Source: JAPPHA01 sp965221575
GTDB lineage: Bacteria > Pseudomonadota > Alphaproteobacteria > Rhodobacterales > Rhodobacteraceae
DNA: 64,000 bases
Direction of reading: 5' to 3'
Assembly (NCBI GenBank): GCA_965221575.1
Contig: CBDCSM010000012.1
Coordinates: 682,001-746,000, forward strand
Part shown: positions 17,310-26,308 of the stretch, piece after piece
Position numbering within the stretch: the stretch's first letter is position 1
Layout: each line of letters begins with the position of its first letter
Position numbers and translations under genes: made by a program
Notes under the pieces: model-generated
What the model was told of the DNA's origin: nothing
What the model saw: the letters and a program-made list of their open reading frames with translations, nothing else
Database searches by the model: none

Positions 17310-18086
17310 TCAGCTAGCCGACCAGCCGCCGTCGCACATCAGGTTGATACCGGAGATGAAGCGGCACTCGTCCGAGGCCAGGAACAGCGAGGCATAGGCC
17401 ACGTCCATGGGCTCGCCCAAGCGCGGATAGGGTGTGCGCGCGCGGGCGGCCTCCAGCCCCTTGGGGTCCATGCTGACCCCCGGCTTGCCGGTGACGATCC
17501 TGCCCGGCGCCACCGCGTTGCAGATGATGTGCTGACGACCGTAGTCGGTGGCAATCTGGCGGGTCAAATAGACCGATGATGCCTTGCCGGTGCCGTAGGC
17601 GATGTCATTCGGGGCGCCGATCATGCCGTGCTGCGAGGTGATGTTGACAATGCGCCCCCGCGCCTCGGCCTCGACGCTCTGGGTCAGCATTTGCTCGACC
17701 GCGCGCTTGGAGCACATGAAATAGCCGTCGGAATTGACCGCCATCACCTCGCGCCATTGCTCTGGCGTGGTTTCGGTCAAGGATGTGGTGGTCCAGTGCG
17801 CGGCGTTGTTGACCAAGATGTCCAGCCGGCCCCATTCCGCCACCACGCGCCCGACCATCGCGTCGATATCTGCCCAGTTCGAGATGTCGCATTGCACGCG
17901 CATGGTGGTACCGCCGCGGGCGGTGATCTCCTCCTCTGTCGGGGTGCCGCCCTCCTTGGGATCGGTGAGGATATCGGCGACGCAGACCTTCGCGCCCTCC
18001 TCGGCGAAGAGAAGCGCGATGGCGCGGCCGATGCCCGATGCCGCGCCGGTGACGATTGCGGTCTTGCCGCTCAGACGCTGTGCCAT
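17310..18086 (-). CDS. SDR-family oxidoreductase
   Basis: 258 residues from the ATG at 18086, chosen for the strong AGGAGGT site in front; the longer open frame upstream is a shadow of the regulator gene. Classical short-chain dehydrogenase: cofactor motif TGAASGIG (13-20), NNAA (93-96), catalytic Ser151, Tyr164 and Lys168, and the C-terminal FISGINLMCDGGWSAS. An NAD-type acidic residue (Asp38) follows beta-2. It probably oxidises an alcohol intermediate of the island's pathway. It sits between the regulator and the epimerase on the same strand. Confidence 0.88.
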   Translation of the reverse strand: MAQRLSGKTAIVTGAASGIGRAIALLFAEEGAKVCVADILTDPKEGGTPTEEEITARGGTTMRVQCDISNWADIDAMVGRVVAEWGRLDILVNNAAHWTTTSLTETTPEQWREVMAVNSDGYFMCSKRAVEQMLTQSVEAEARGRIVNITSQHGMIGAPNDIAYGTGKASSVYLTRQIATDYGRQHIICNAVAPGRIVTGKPGVSMDPKGLEAARARTPYPRLGEPMDVAYASLFLASDECRFISGINLMCDGGWSAS

Positions 18087-18151
18087 TCGACCTCCTTCCT
18101 CCCTGCTCACCCGAGACGGCGCTGGCCCGCCGGTCCGCACCGGTCCGCGCG

Positions 18152-19177
18152 TCAACCGCCCGAATGCGACATGGTCCGGGCCGCCCGGCGCGCCTCGGAC
18201 GGCGGTGCGTCGTAAAGCTCGCGGTAGCGGCGGGCGAAATGCGAGCTGTTGCGGAACCCGCAACGCAGCGCCACCTCGATCACCGGGATGTCGGATTGCG
18301 ACAACAGGCCCTTGGCCTCCTTCAGGCGCAGGCGCATGTAGTATTTTGACGGCGAGACATTGAAATTGCGCGCGAACAATCGTTCCAGATGGCGCATGGA
18401 GGTGCCGAGCCGGGCCGAGATCTCGGACAGTTTCACCGGTTCCTCGAGATTGCGCTCCATCAATTCGATTGCCTGCAACAGGACGTCGTTCGAGGCTCCG
18501 GTCCGTTGGCGCAGGTCGATCCGGGCCGGTGCGCCGCCATGGCGAATGGACTGGTAGATCAGCGCATCGGCCACCTGGCGGGCGACGGCGCGGCTGCGGA
18601 AGGTCTCGATCAGGTGCACCATCATGTCCAGCGTCGAGACGCCGCCGGCGCAGGTGATGATGCGGCCGTCGATGACGAAGATGTTGTCGGAAACGGTGAC
18701 ATCGGCAAAGGCTTCGGCCAGCGTGCGGCTGCTTTCCCAATGCACCGAGGCGGTGCGTCCATGCAGGAGCCCGGCGCGCGCCAGCACGAAGGCCCCGCCC
18801 GAAATCGCGCCGACCTGCCCGCCGCGGCGATGGCAGTTGCGTATCCAGTTCAGCACAGCGGAGTCGGTAATTTGGCCGGAATTCAGTCCAGTGCAGACAA
18901 GCACGATATCGGCTGGCGGGCAGGTCCGGACCGAGTGTTCGACGTTGGCCGGCTGTTCCGAGGAGGAGGCACGCGGCTGCCCGTCAGCGGACACGATCCA
19001 GTGATGGAACACGCGCTGATCCTCGACCCAGTTGGCCAGGCGCAGGGCCTCGAGGACCATCGACAGCGGCGCCAGCGGGAAATCATGCTCCACGAACAAT
19101 GCAACGGAAATGAGCGCATCCGGCGTTGCGCTGGAGGTGGTGCCAACACGGCGGGTGGCGGTTTCCGGCTTCGACAT
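18152..19177 (-). CDS. GlxA-family (DJ-1/AraC) transcriptional regulator
   Basis: 341 residues: a DJ-1/PfpI-like ligand domain (about 22-190) followed by an AraC-type double helix-turn-helix (about 235-335, with ISARLGTSMRHLERLFARNF and VALRCGFRNSSHFARRYRE). This is the architecture of GbdR, CdhR and SouR, which sense glycine betaine, carnitine or sarcosine and activate catabolism, although other members sense other ligands. Its position among transport and catabolic genes, near an MttB-family gene, makes it the likely inducer-responsive activator of the island. Its gene ends 65 bases before the SDR start and begins 1 base before the dehydrogenase stop. Confidence 0.88.
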   Translation of the reverse strand: MSKPETATRRVGTTSSATPDALISVALFVEHDFPLAPLSMVLEALRLANWVEDQRVFHHWIVSADGQPRASSSEQPANVEHSVRTCPPADIVLVCTGLNSGQITDSAVLNWIRNCHRRGGQVGAISGGAFVLARAGLLHGRTASVHWESSRTLAEAFADVTVSDNIFVIDGRIITCAGGVSTLDMMVHLIETFRSRAVARQVADALIYQSIRHGGAPARIDLRQRTGASNDVLLQAIELMERNLEEPVKLSEISARLGTSMRHLERLFARNFNVSPSKYYMRLRLKEAKGLLSQSDIPVIEVALRCGFRNSSHFARRYRELYDAPPSEARRAARTMSHSGG

Positions 19178-19178
19178 G

Positions 19179-20195
19179 TCAGTACCCCCGTGCCGGATCG
19201 ACCCGGTTCAGCGGCGCTTCGCCGCGCGCCAGGCGACAGAGATTGTCGGCAAAGACCCGTGCCGCGGCGGCCTCCCACCCGTCGAACAGCGCGGCCGTAT
19301 GTGGCGTGACGATCATGCCCGGCGCGTGCCAGAGAGGGTCGTCGGGGGGCAGCGGCTCGGTGGCGAAGACGTCGAACACAGCGCCGCGAAGGTTGCCGTC
19401 GCGCAAGCGAGCCAGCAGCGCGCCCTCGTCCACAATTCCGCCGCGGGCCAGGTTGATCACCCCGGCGCCCGCGGGCAGCGCGGCGAGGACGTGCGTCGAA
19501 ACCAACCCCCGCGTCGCCTCGGTCAGCGGGATGGCGATCACCAGGTGATGGGCCGAAGCCGCCACCGCAGCCAAGCCGTCGACCGGCTGCACGCGGGCGA
19601 AATCCGGATGCGCACGCCCGGACCGGCTGATCCCGGTGACTTGAAGCCCGGCCGCCGTCAGCCTGCGCGCGATCGCCGCGCCGATCGGCCCGGTGCCGAG
19701 GATCACCGCGTGCTGGCCCTCGGCGCTTCGGAGCATCCGCCCGGTCCAGTCCCGCCGCGCCTGTTGCGCATGAAAATGCGCCAGGTCCAGGTTGATGGCA
19801 TAGATTGCGGCCAAAGCGTAATCGGCCATCACCGGCGCTTGGAAACCAGCGGAATTACAGACCAGCAGGCGGTCGGGATCGAAGGGCAACAGGTGGTCAA
19901 ACCCGGTTCCTGCCACATGCAAATAGGCCGGCGCATGTGGTCCCTCGACCAGCGGTGCGCGCGGGTAGCCGGGTCCGAAACGGTAGGACAGGCAAAGCTC
20001 AGGCCGGGTTCTTTGCAGAAGCTCCGCGACCCCGTCATAAGTGTCATGGCAGATCAGATCGGCCCCTGGCAGGGCCGTGGCCAGCACGCCTTCGGCCAGC
20101 CCGGGATCGCGGGCATGGATCAGTACGCGCAGCCCCGCGCCTCCGGCCGCCAGACCGGCGCGCAGTCGTTCGATGTCAGCGTCCTGTTCCGGCAC
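19179..20195 (-). CDS. D-isomer 2-hydroxyacid dehydrogenase
   Basis: 338 residues of the D-2-hydroxyacid dehydrogenase family, which reduces 2-oxoacids (glyoxylate, hydroxypyruvate and others) or oxidises the hydroxyacids with NAD(P). The Rossmann motif is GTGPIG (167-172). The catalytic triad is Arg251 (NLARGGIVDE), Glu280 (FATEPLP) and His299 (VTPHTAA). The N-terminal catalytic segment is less conserved, so the substrate cannot be named. It heads a four-gene minus-strand run and is separated by only 1 base from the regulator gene. Confidence 0.88.
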   Translation of the reverse strand: MPEQDADIERLRAGLAAGGAGLRVLIHARDPGLAEGVLATALPGADLICHDTYDGVAELLQRTRPELCLSYRFGPGYPRAPLVEGPHAPAYLHVAGTGFDHLLPFDPDRLLVCNSAGFQAPVMADYALAAIYAINLDLAHFHAQQARRDWTGRMLRSAEGQHAVILGTGPIGAAIARRLTAAGLQVTGISRSGRAHPDFARVQPVDGLAAVAASAHHLVIAIPLTEATRGLVSTHVLAALPAGAGVINLARGGIVDEGALLARLRDGNLRGAVFDVFATEPLPPDDPLWHAPGMIVTPHTAALFDGWEAAAARVFADNLCRLARGEAPLNRVDPARGY

Positions 20196-20272
20196 CCCCG
20201 TTTGTCCCTGAATGTTCCAGCGTTAGGTCAGTCCGGCACGAGGAGGGCAGATCTGTCAAGCGGTTTTGCAAT

Positions 20273-21187
20273 TTAGCCGTCGGGCGGGAAGCGCGCGATC
20301 CAGTGTCGCGCGATATCGGCGCGGCGCGGGATCCAGACCCGGTCATGGGCCAGCACATGGTCGAGGAACCGCTCCAGCCCCGCCGCCCGGCCCGGCCGAC
20401 CGGCGATCCTTGGATGCAGCGACACCGTCATCATCCGCGGTGCGACCGCGCCCTCGCGCCAGAGCACGTCGAACGTGTCGATCAGGTAGCGTTCCCAGGA
20501 CTCGCCATTGGGGAACCCGTTGGTGTGGACAAGTTTCGAATCGTTGGTGTCGAACTGGTGCGGGATCACCAGATGCGTGCGCCCATGGCAGCGGTCCCAA
20601 TAAGGCAGGTCGTCGGCATAGCTGTCGCTATCGTAGAGGAACCCGCCCTCCTCGATGACCAAGCGGCGGGTGTTGGGGCTCGGCCGTCCAGTATACCAAC
20701 CAAGCGGACGCTGGCCGCAGAGCCTGGTGATGATCTCCACCGCGCGGTCGATATGGGCGCGCTCTTCGGCCTCGGGCATCTGCGAATAATCGAACCAGCG
20801 ATGGCCGTGGGACAGCACTTCGAACCCGGCCGTCATGGCCGATTCGGCGACCGCCGGGTTGCGCTCCAGGGCCATCGTCACCGCGTAGACCGTCGCGGCG
20901 AGGCCGCGGTCCACCAATATGCGGTGCAGCCGCCAATAGCCGGCGCGGCTGCCGTATTCATAGATGCTCTCGGAATTCGGATCGCGCGCCCCGATCATCG
21001 GTTCCATCCCCGCCACCTCGGCCAGTGCCGTTTCGGAGCGGTCGTCACCATGCAGGACGCAGGTCTCCGATCCCTCCTCATATGCGACGGCGATGGACAG
21101 GCAGACCCGCGCCTCGCCGGGCCAGGCCGCCTGTGGCGGGGTGGGGCCGTAACCGATCAGGTCGCGTGGATAGGAGGTGTCGGACAT
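20273..21187 (-). CDS. PuuE-like allantoinase / polysaccharide deacetylase family
   Basis: 304 residues from the ATG at 21187. The open frame runs further upstream, but the PuuE family begins exactly with this YPRDLIGYGPTPPQAAWPG block. Other family hallmarks are YEEGSETCVLHGD, EYGSRAGYWRLHRIL, HGHRWFDYSQM, GWYTGRPSPNTRRL and YDSDSYADDLPYW. PuuE enzymes have the NodB deacetylase fold but open the hydantoin ring of allantoin without a metal. No other allantoin genes are adjacent, so the true substrate may be another cyclic ureide or amide. It is transcribed divergently from the ABC ATPase gene. Confidence 0.8.
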   Translation of the reverse strand: MSDTSYPRDLIGYGPTPPQAAWPGEARVCLSIAVAYEEGSETCVLHGDDRSETALAEVAGMEPMIGARDPNSESIYEYGSRAGYWRLHRILVDRGLAATVYAVTMALERNPAVAESAMTAGFEVLSHGHRWFDYSQMPEAEERAHIDRAVEIITRLCGQRPLGWYTGRPSPNTRRLVIEEGGFLYDSDSYADDLPYWDRCHGRTHLVIPHQFDTNDSKLVHTNGFPNGESWERYLIDTFDVLWREGAVAPRMMTVSLHPRIAGRPGRAAGLERFLDHVLAHDRVWIPRRADIARHWIARFPPDG

Positions 21188-21363
21188 GGGGACGCTCCGG
21201 AATTGAAATTTGCCCGGACGGTGCCGCCCCGCAGGGGGCAATTCCGCTCCGAATGCGACATCGTGGTCGATTGCGGACGGATCCGGGTTGATGGCGACCG
21301 TGTTTGTGCTTGCGTCCCCCCGCTTCGGTGTCCGACATTGACCGGACCCGGAGGCGAGGACGC
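21188..21363. promoter_or_regulatory. Divergent promoter region of the deacetylase and ABC ATPase genes
   Basis: 176 bases between two divergent starts, so promoters for both directions are expected here. The stretch is G+C rich and I could not single out clear -35/-10 pairs. It is a sensible place to look for sites of the GlxA-type regulator encoded 2 kb away. Confidence 0.3.
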
Positions 21364-23460
21364 ATGACAACTGATCCAGTACTGGATGTCACCGACCTCT
21401 CGATCAGCTTCAGCACCCACGCGGTGGACATCCCCGCCGTGGCCGGCTTCGACTGCCGGGTGATGGCTGGCGAGACTGTGGGCCTGGTTGGTGAATCCGG
21501 CAGCGGCAAATCCACCGTCGCCTTCGCCATCATGCGCTATCTCGGCGGCAACGGCAAAATCACCGACGGCTCGATCCGCTTCATGGGCCAGGACCTGGCG
21601 ACCCTGGCCCGCGCCGAACTGCGACGGATATGGGGCCGCGACATCTCCATGGTCTACCAAGAGCCGTCCTCGTCGCTGAACCCCTCGATGCGGATCGGGC
21701 GGCAACTGGCCGAGCCACTGGTCGTGGTCGACGGCGAAGACCGGGCCGCGGCCGAGGCGCGGGCGCGCGAGATGCTGGAGGCGGTGCGCCTGCCCGATCC
21801 CGACCGCATCATAATGAGCTATCCGCACCAGGTCTCGGGAGGGCAGCAGCAGCGCGTGGTGATCGCCATGGCGCTGTTGCGGCGGCCGAAACTATTGCTG
21901 ATGGACGAGCCGACCACCGCGCTTGACGTAACCGTCGAGGCCGGCATTGTCGAGCTTGTCCGCGCGCTGTCGGCCGAGTTCGGCGTCTCGGTCCTGTTCA
22001 TCAGCCACAACCTGGGCTTGGTGCGGGCGGCCTGTGACCGGGTGGTGGTGATGTATTCCGGAGAGGCGGTGGAAAGCGGCCCGGTCGACCGCGTGTTCGA
22101 GGCGCCGCGTCACCCCTATACCCAGGGCCTTCTGGATGCGTTGCCGGTGCCAGATGCCGACAAGTCGGAACGTGCGCTGCGAACCATCCCTGGGCAGTTG
22201 CCCTTGCCTTTCGACCGGCCGCGGGGCTGCAATTTCGGCCCGCGTTGCGCGCTGTTCCAGGACGGGCTGTGCAATGCCGGGCCGGTCGCCATGAAGGCGG
22301 TCGGGGGCGCAGATGCGCATCTGTCGCGCTGCCTCAAAATCGAGGCGCTCGACGCCCTTCGCGAGAACGTCCATGCCGCCGTCCCCCAGGACGCCGCCCT
22401 CGGGCCGGAGATCATGCGCATCGAGGGTTTGCAGAAGCATTATGCCCGCTCCGGCGGGATCTTCGCCTCCCGGCGTGCCGTGGTGAAGGCGAACGAGGAT
22501 ATCAGTTTCGAGGCCCACGAGAGCCAGACCGTGGCGCTGGTCGGAGAATCCGGCTGCGGGAAGTCGACGCTGGCCAAGGTTCTGACCGGGCTGGAAACCG
22601 CCACGAACGGCAGCATTCGCTTTGCCGGAATCGACATTGCCGGCACCGAGGTGCGGCGGCGCGATCCCGATGTCGTCCGATCGATCCAGATGGTGTTCCA
22701 GAACCCGTTCGACACGCTGAACCCGAAGTGGCGCGTGGGAAGGCAGGTGGAGCGCGTGCTGAAGCGCTTTGGCATCGCCGGCAATGCGCGGGAACGCCGC
22801 GCCGCGGTCGCGGAACTGTTCGACCGGGTGCGCCTGCCACGGGATTTTGCGGCGCGCCGGCCGCGGCAGCTCTCCGGCGGGCAGAAGCAGAGGGTGGCCA
22901 TCGCGCGGGCCTTTGCCGGCAATCCGAAATTCGTGGTCGCCGACGAACCGCTCTCGGCGCTCGATGCATCGGTCCAGGCGGCGGTTGCCGAGTTGCTGAC
23001 CGAGATCCAGGCCGAAAGCGGTACCGCGATGCTGTTCATCAGCCATGACCTGAGCATCGTGCACCATCTCGCTGACTGGGTCGTGGTGATGTATCTGGGC
23101 CATGTGGTGGAACAGGGGCGAACGGTCAGTGTCTTCGCGCCGCCCTATCATCCTTATACCGAAGCGCTTCTGTCCGCCGTGCCGATCGCCGACAGCCGGT
23201 TCGGGAAGCGCCGCATCGTGCTGTCGGGCGACATCCCCTCGGCCGAGCAGCCGCCGTCGGGCTGTCCGTTCCAGACCCGCTGCCCGCGCAAGGCCGAGGC
23301 GCAAGCCTCCGCCGGCCGTCCGATCTGCGAAACCGAGATGCCGCCGGTCCGTCTTCGGGGCGGCGGGCACCAGCTGAAGTGCCACCTTCCAGATGCGTTG
23401 CTGGACGCGATGCCACCGGTGATCGCACCGCGGGAGGAACATGCGACAGAAGGCGAGTGA
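21364..23460 (+). CDS. Fused oligopeptide-type ABC transporter ATPase (DppD-DppF-like)
   Basis: 698 residues from the ATG at 21364, which has a GGAGGCGAGG site; the longer frame adds unrelated residues. Two complete nucleotide-binding domains are fused: Walker A GESGSGKST and signature VSGGQQQR with LLLMDEP, then GESGCGKST, LSGGQKQR and FVVADEP. Each is followed by the oligopeptide-family C-terminal extension with conserved cysteines (RGCNFGPRCALF; SGCPFQTRCPRK), which in relatives binds a Fe-S cluster. It should energise the permeases at 26.3-28.1 kb, which otherwise lack an ATPase, so one transporter is encoded in separate pieces. Confidence 0.92.
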   Translation: MTTDPVLDVTDLSISFSTHAVDIPAVAGFDCRVMAGETVGLVGESGSGKSTVAFAIMRYLGGNGKITDGSIRFMGQDLATLARAELRRIWGRDISMVYQEPSSSLNPSMRIGRQLAEPLVVVDGEDRAAAEARAREMLEAVRLPDPDRIIMSYPHQVSGGQQQRVVIAMALLRRPKLLLMDEPTTALDVTVEAGIVELVRALSAEFGVSVLFISHNLGLVRAACDRVVVMYSGEAVESGPVDRVFEAPRHPYTQGLLDALPVPDADKSERALRTIPGQLPLPFDRPRGCNFGPRCALFQDGLCNAGPVAMKAVGGADAHLSRCLKIEALDALRENVHAAVPQDAALGPEIMRIEGLQKHYARSGGIFASRRAVVKANEDISFEAHESQTVALVGESGCGKSTLAKVLTGLETATNGSIRFAGIDIAGTEVRRRDPDVVRSIQMVFQNPFDTLNPKWRVGRQVERVLKRFGIAGNARERRAAVAELFDRVRLPRDFAARRPRQLSGGQKQRVAIARAFAGNPKFVVADEPLSALDASVQAAVAELLTEIQAESGTAMLFISHDLSIVHHLADWVVVMYLGHVVEQGRTVSVFAPPYHPYTEALLSAVPIADSRFGKRRIVLSGDIPSAEQPPSGCPFQTRCPRKAEAQASAGRPICETEMPPVRLRGGGHQLKCHLPDALLDAMPPVIAPREEHATEGE

Positions 23461-23465
23461 AACGC

Positions 23466-23673
23466 TCAGCCGAGGCTGCCGTCGATGACCAGGTCGGTGC
23501 CGGTGACGAAGGCGGAGTGGTCCGAGGCGAGTTAGGGCGCGGCCTCGGCGGTCTCCGCCCGGTCCAACCCGGCGCCCGCGGTGCCTTCCTCCGTGAAGCG
23601 TTCGGCGATGGCCCGGCCGATGCCGCGCACGGCACCGGTGACGATCGCCCGCGACCCCGACAGCGCGCCCAAC
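23466..23673 (-). pseudogene. SDR-family oxidoreductase remnant with internal deletion
   Basis: The minus strand after the hydantoinase stop reads GALSGSRAIVTGAVRGIGRA then IAERFTEEGT, the classic SDR N-terminus with its TGxxxGIG motif. After about 16 unrelated residues and a TAA at 23538-23540 it jumps to LASDHSAFVTGTDLVIDGSL and a stop, the classic SDR C-terminus. The middle, about 170 residues including the Ser-Tyr-Lys active site, is missing. This is a deleted SDR gene that once sat just downstream of the hydantoinase gene. It cannot be functional. Confidence 0.8.
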
Positions 23674-25110
23674 TCAGGTTACGGCGCGGGCCAGGTAGCG
23701 ACCATGATCAGCCTGGCCCAGATAGGCCTCGCCATCGACGATCCGGCGCCCCCGGCTGAACACCATGTCGACACGACCCTGGCAGTCCCATCCGTCCCAG
23801 ACCGAGTAATCGGTGTTGGAATGCAGTTTTTTGGTGGTGTAGGTCACTTGCGCCGCAGGGTCGAAGATCACGATGTCTGCATCGCATCCCGGCAAGAGCC
23901 GCCCCTTCTGCGGCAGATCGAACAGGTCGGCGGGCGCGGTGCAGCAGACCTTTACCCAACGTTCCAGGCTGAGCCGTCCCTTCGCCACGCCCTCGGAGTG
24001 GATCAGCGGAAAACGGGTCTCCACATTGCCCGGCGGCAGCACAGGCATCAGCCGGCGGCCCCGGGCGTCGCGCGGCGTGTCCGGCCCCTCGGGACCGGCC
24101 TCGACATCGACGCCGAAGCTGGCGGCGATCTCGCGCGCTGCGTCTTCGGGCACCATGCGCACGGCGGCATGATCGGTCGAGACGATGTCCAGATCGCCAA
24201 GACGCAGCCCGCGCCAGAGCGCGGCCTGGTGTTCCAGCCCCCGCACCGGCGGGGTCAGGAGGAAGGGCAGCGCGGCGACCTGGTGGCCCTCGTAGATCGA
24301 GGCGTCATGGGTCAGCCAGGCCAACCCTGCCTCGCCGAAGGCCGCCACGCCGCGCTCCTTCGCCCGTCGGATCGCGGAGACGCCCTCTGTGCAGGTTTGG
24401 TGAAACAGGAGGATACGGCCGCCGGCGGCCTCGGCCATGCCGAGGGCAAGCTCGCAGGCGGCGGCCTCGGTGGCCGCGGGATAGGCGGAGGGGAAGCGGC
24501 GCATGTCGCGGTCCCCGGTCTCGGCCTTGCGCTGCCTCAGCGCCGTGATCGTGCCCATGTTCTCGGCATGGACGATGTTCAACCCGCCATAGGCGGCGAC
24601 CTCGATCATGCCGCGCTGGAGCGTCTCGTCGGGCACCACCCATCCCGGGATCGCCATGAACCACTTGAAGCTCGGGATGCCGCGACTGACGATCTCGGGA
24701 ATCTCGGCCAGCCGAGCTGGATCAGAGGAGCGGATGTTCATGTGAAAGGCGAAATCGACGGCGCACTGACCTTCGGCCAGGGCCATGCGGGTGTCGAATT
24801 CCTCTGCCAGCGTCCTGTCGGGCTCGGCCTGGATCTGGTCGATGATCGTGGTGGTGCCGCCGAATGCCGCGGCGATGGAACCGGTGGCGAAGGTATCGTC
24901 GTAGCAGAAACTGTCGCGTTCGGTGCGCATGTGGACATGGCCGTCCACGGCGCCGGGCAGGACCAGCCGGCCTGCAGCCTCGACCTTCTCCTGCCCTTCC
25001 AACCCGTGGCCGAGCGCGACGACGCGCCCGTCCTGCACCGCGACATCGCCATCGAAGCGGCCGGCGCCGGTTACGACGCGGCCGCCGGAAATCACCAGAT
25101 CATGGGCCAT
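23674..25110 (-). CDS. Hydantoinase / dihydropyrimidinase family amidohydrolase
   Basis: 478 residues from the ATG at 25110, which has an AGAGGTGG site. Cyclic amidohydrolase of the dihydropyrimidinase/hydantoinase/allantoinase class. The binuclear metal site is complete: His58 and His60 (GHVHMR), the lysine expected to be carbamylated, Lys149 (SFKWFMA), His181 (VHAEN), His237 (FHQTC) and Asp313 (STDHAA). It opens five- or six-membered cyclic ureides to N-carbamoyl amino acids; no carbamoylase is encoded nearby. With the PuuE-like protein it is the second likely ring-opener of the island. It is divergent from the transporter/oxygenase operon. Confidence 0.9.
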   Translation of the reverse strand: MAHDLVISGGRVVTGAGRFDGDVAVQDGRVVALGHGLEGQEKVEAAGRLVLPGAVDGHVHMRTERDSFCYDDTFATGSIAAAFGGTTTIIDQIQAEPDRTLAEEFDTRMALAEGQCAVDFAFHMNIRSSDPARLAEIPEIVSRGIPSFKWFMAIPGWVVPDETLQRGMIEVAAYGGLNIVHAENMGTITALRQRKAETGDRDMRRFPSAYPAATEAAACELALGMAEAAGGRILLFHQTCTEGVSAIRRAKERGVAAFGEAGLAWLTHDASIYEGHQVAALPFLLTPPVRGLEHQAALWRGLRLGDLDIVSTDHAAVRMVPEDAAREIAASFGVDVEAGPEGPDTPRDARGRRLMPVLPPGNVETRFPLIHSEGVAKGRLSLERWVKVCCTAPADLFDLPQKGRLLPGCDADIVIFDPAAQVTYTTKKLHSNTDYSVWDGWDCQGRVDMVFSRGRRIVDGEAYLGQADHGRYLARAVT

Positions 25111-25265
25111 CGCCACCTCTTTCCAACGCCGAAATGCTACACCCCCAGCCGCGCCGTTGCCTTCCGTTTGCGACAGATTCGTGCGGAGACTGGTCGGGTT
25201 TGAGGCACGCGGCCGCAGCATTCATTCTAGGCTTTTCGGCAGAGGATCGGGCATGGAGACCGGCC

Positions 25266-26277
25266 ATGAGCATTGTCCCGATGATCGACCTGTCGGCGTT
25301 TCTCGACGGCAGCGCCGCCGCCCGCCGCGAGGTCGCCGAATTGACCGACCGAACCTGCCGCGAGATCGGCTTTTTCCGCGTCACCGGCCACCGGGTGCCG
25401 CAGGAGTTGAGCGAGCATCTCTATACCCTTTCAAAGGATTTCTTCCGGCGCGAGTCGGCGGAAAAGATGCGCGTGGCGCAGCCCGCTTCCGACATCATCC
25501 GCGGCTATATCGGCCAGGGCAAGGCGGCGCTGGCCACCACGCTCGGCGAGACCACGACGCCGCCCGATCTGAAGGAGACCTTCTCGATAGGACCCGAAGC
25601 GCCGCGTGAAGCCGGGCCCCATTTCGCCTCCCCCGGCAGCCGCAACCATTTCGCGCCCAACCTCTGGCCCGAGGCACCCGAGGGCTGGCGCGACGCATTT
25701 CTGGAGTATTGGGATGAATTGGGGCGGCTTTCGGCCGAGATGATGCGTCTCTTTGCCTGCGCGCTAAGTCTCGACGAGGAGCATTTCGCCGAAAGCATCG
25801 ACCGGCATGTCTCGGTCCTCAGCGCGATTCCAACCTGTGCATAACTCTATAGACATGGGTATCATGGAAGGGTTCATACGAGACGGACCAGCTGCGCGCC
25901 GGCGCCCATACCGATTTCGGCACCATGACGATTCTTAAACCCGACGGCGCGCCAGGCGGGTTGCAGGTGCGCACGGCGCAGGGCAACTGGGCCTGGTCAA
26001 AGCACCACCGGGCACCTTCATCCTCAATATCGGAGACATGATGGCGCGCTGGACGAATGACAGATGGGTGTCTACGCTGCACCGTGTGGTCAACCCGCCG
26101 CCGGACCTGGCGGCCGGGTCTGAACGATTGTCCATCGGCTTCTTCCACCAGCCGAACTACGATGCGTTGGTCGAATGCCTGCCCTCGTGCCGCCGGGACG
26201 ACGCGGCGCCGAAATACCCGCCGATGCTGGCCGGCGACCACCTGCACGCGCAGTTCTCGTCGCAGGTGGTGAAGTAA
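25266..26277 (+). pseudogene. 2-oxoglutarate/Fe(II) oxygenase (IPNS-like), broken by two lesions
   Basis: The frame from ATG 25266 gives 192 residues closely resembling the intact homologue at 34426, then stops at 25842-25844. About 57 bases at 25828-25885 replace the 36-37 bases expected from the homologue and shift the frame. Homology resumes at 25886 (DQLRAGAHTDFGTM, with the iron-binding His and Asp), then a one-base deletion near 25992 shifts it again; the rest (ARWTNDRWVSTLHRVVNPPP, with the third iron ligand) is readable to 26277. The gene leads the permease operon. The inserted sequence has lower G+C than its surroundings. Confidence 0.85.
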
Positions 26278-26308
26278 TGGGGCCAGAGAAAAGGAGACAG
26301 GCGGCGAT

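Noticed and set aside
18087..18740. N-terminal extension of the SDR frame to 476 residues
   Set aside because: It overlaps the regulator gene on the same strand in another frame, and a strong AGGAGGT site marks the start at 18086.
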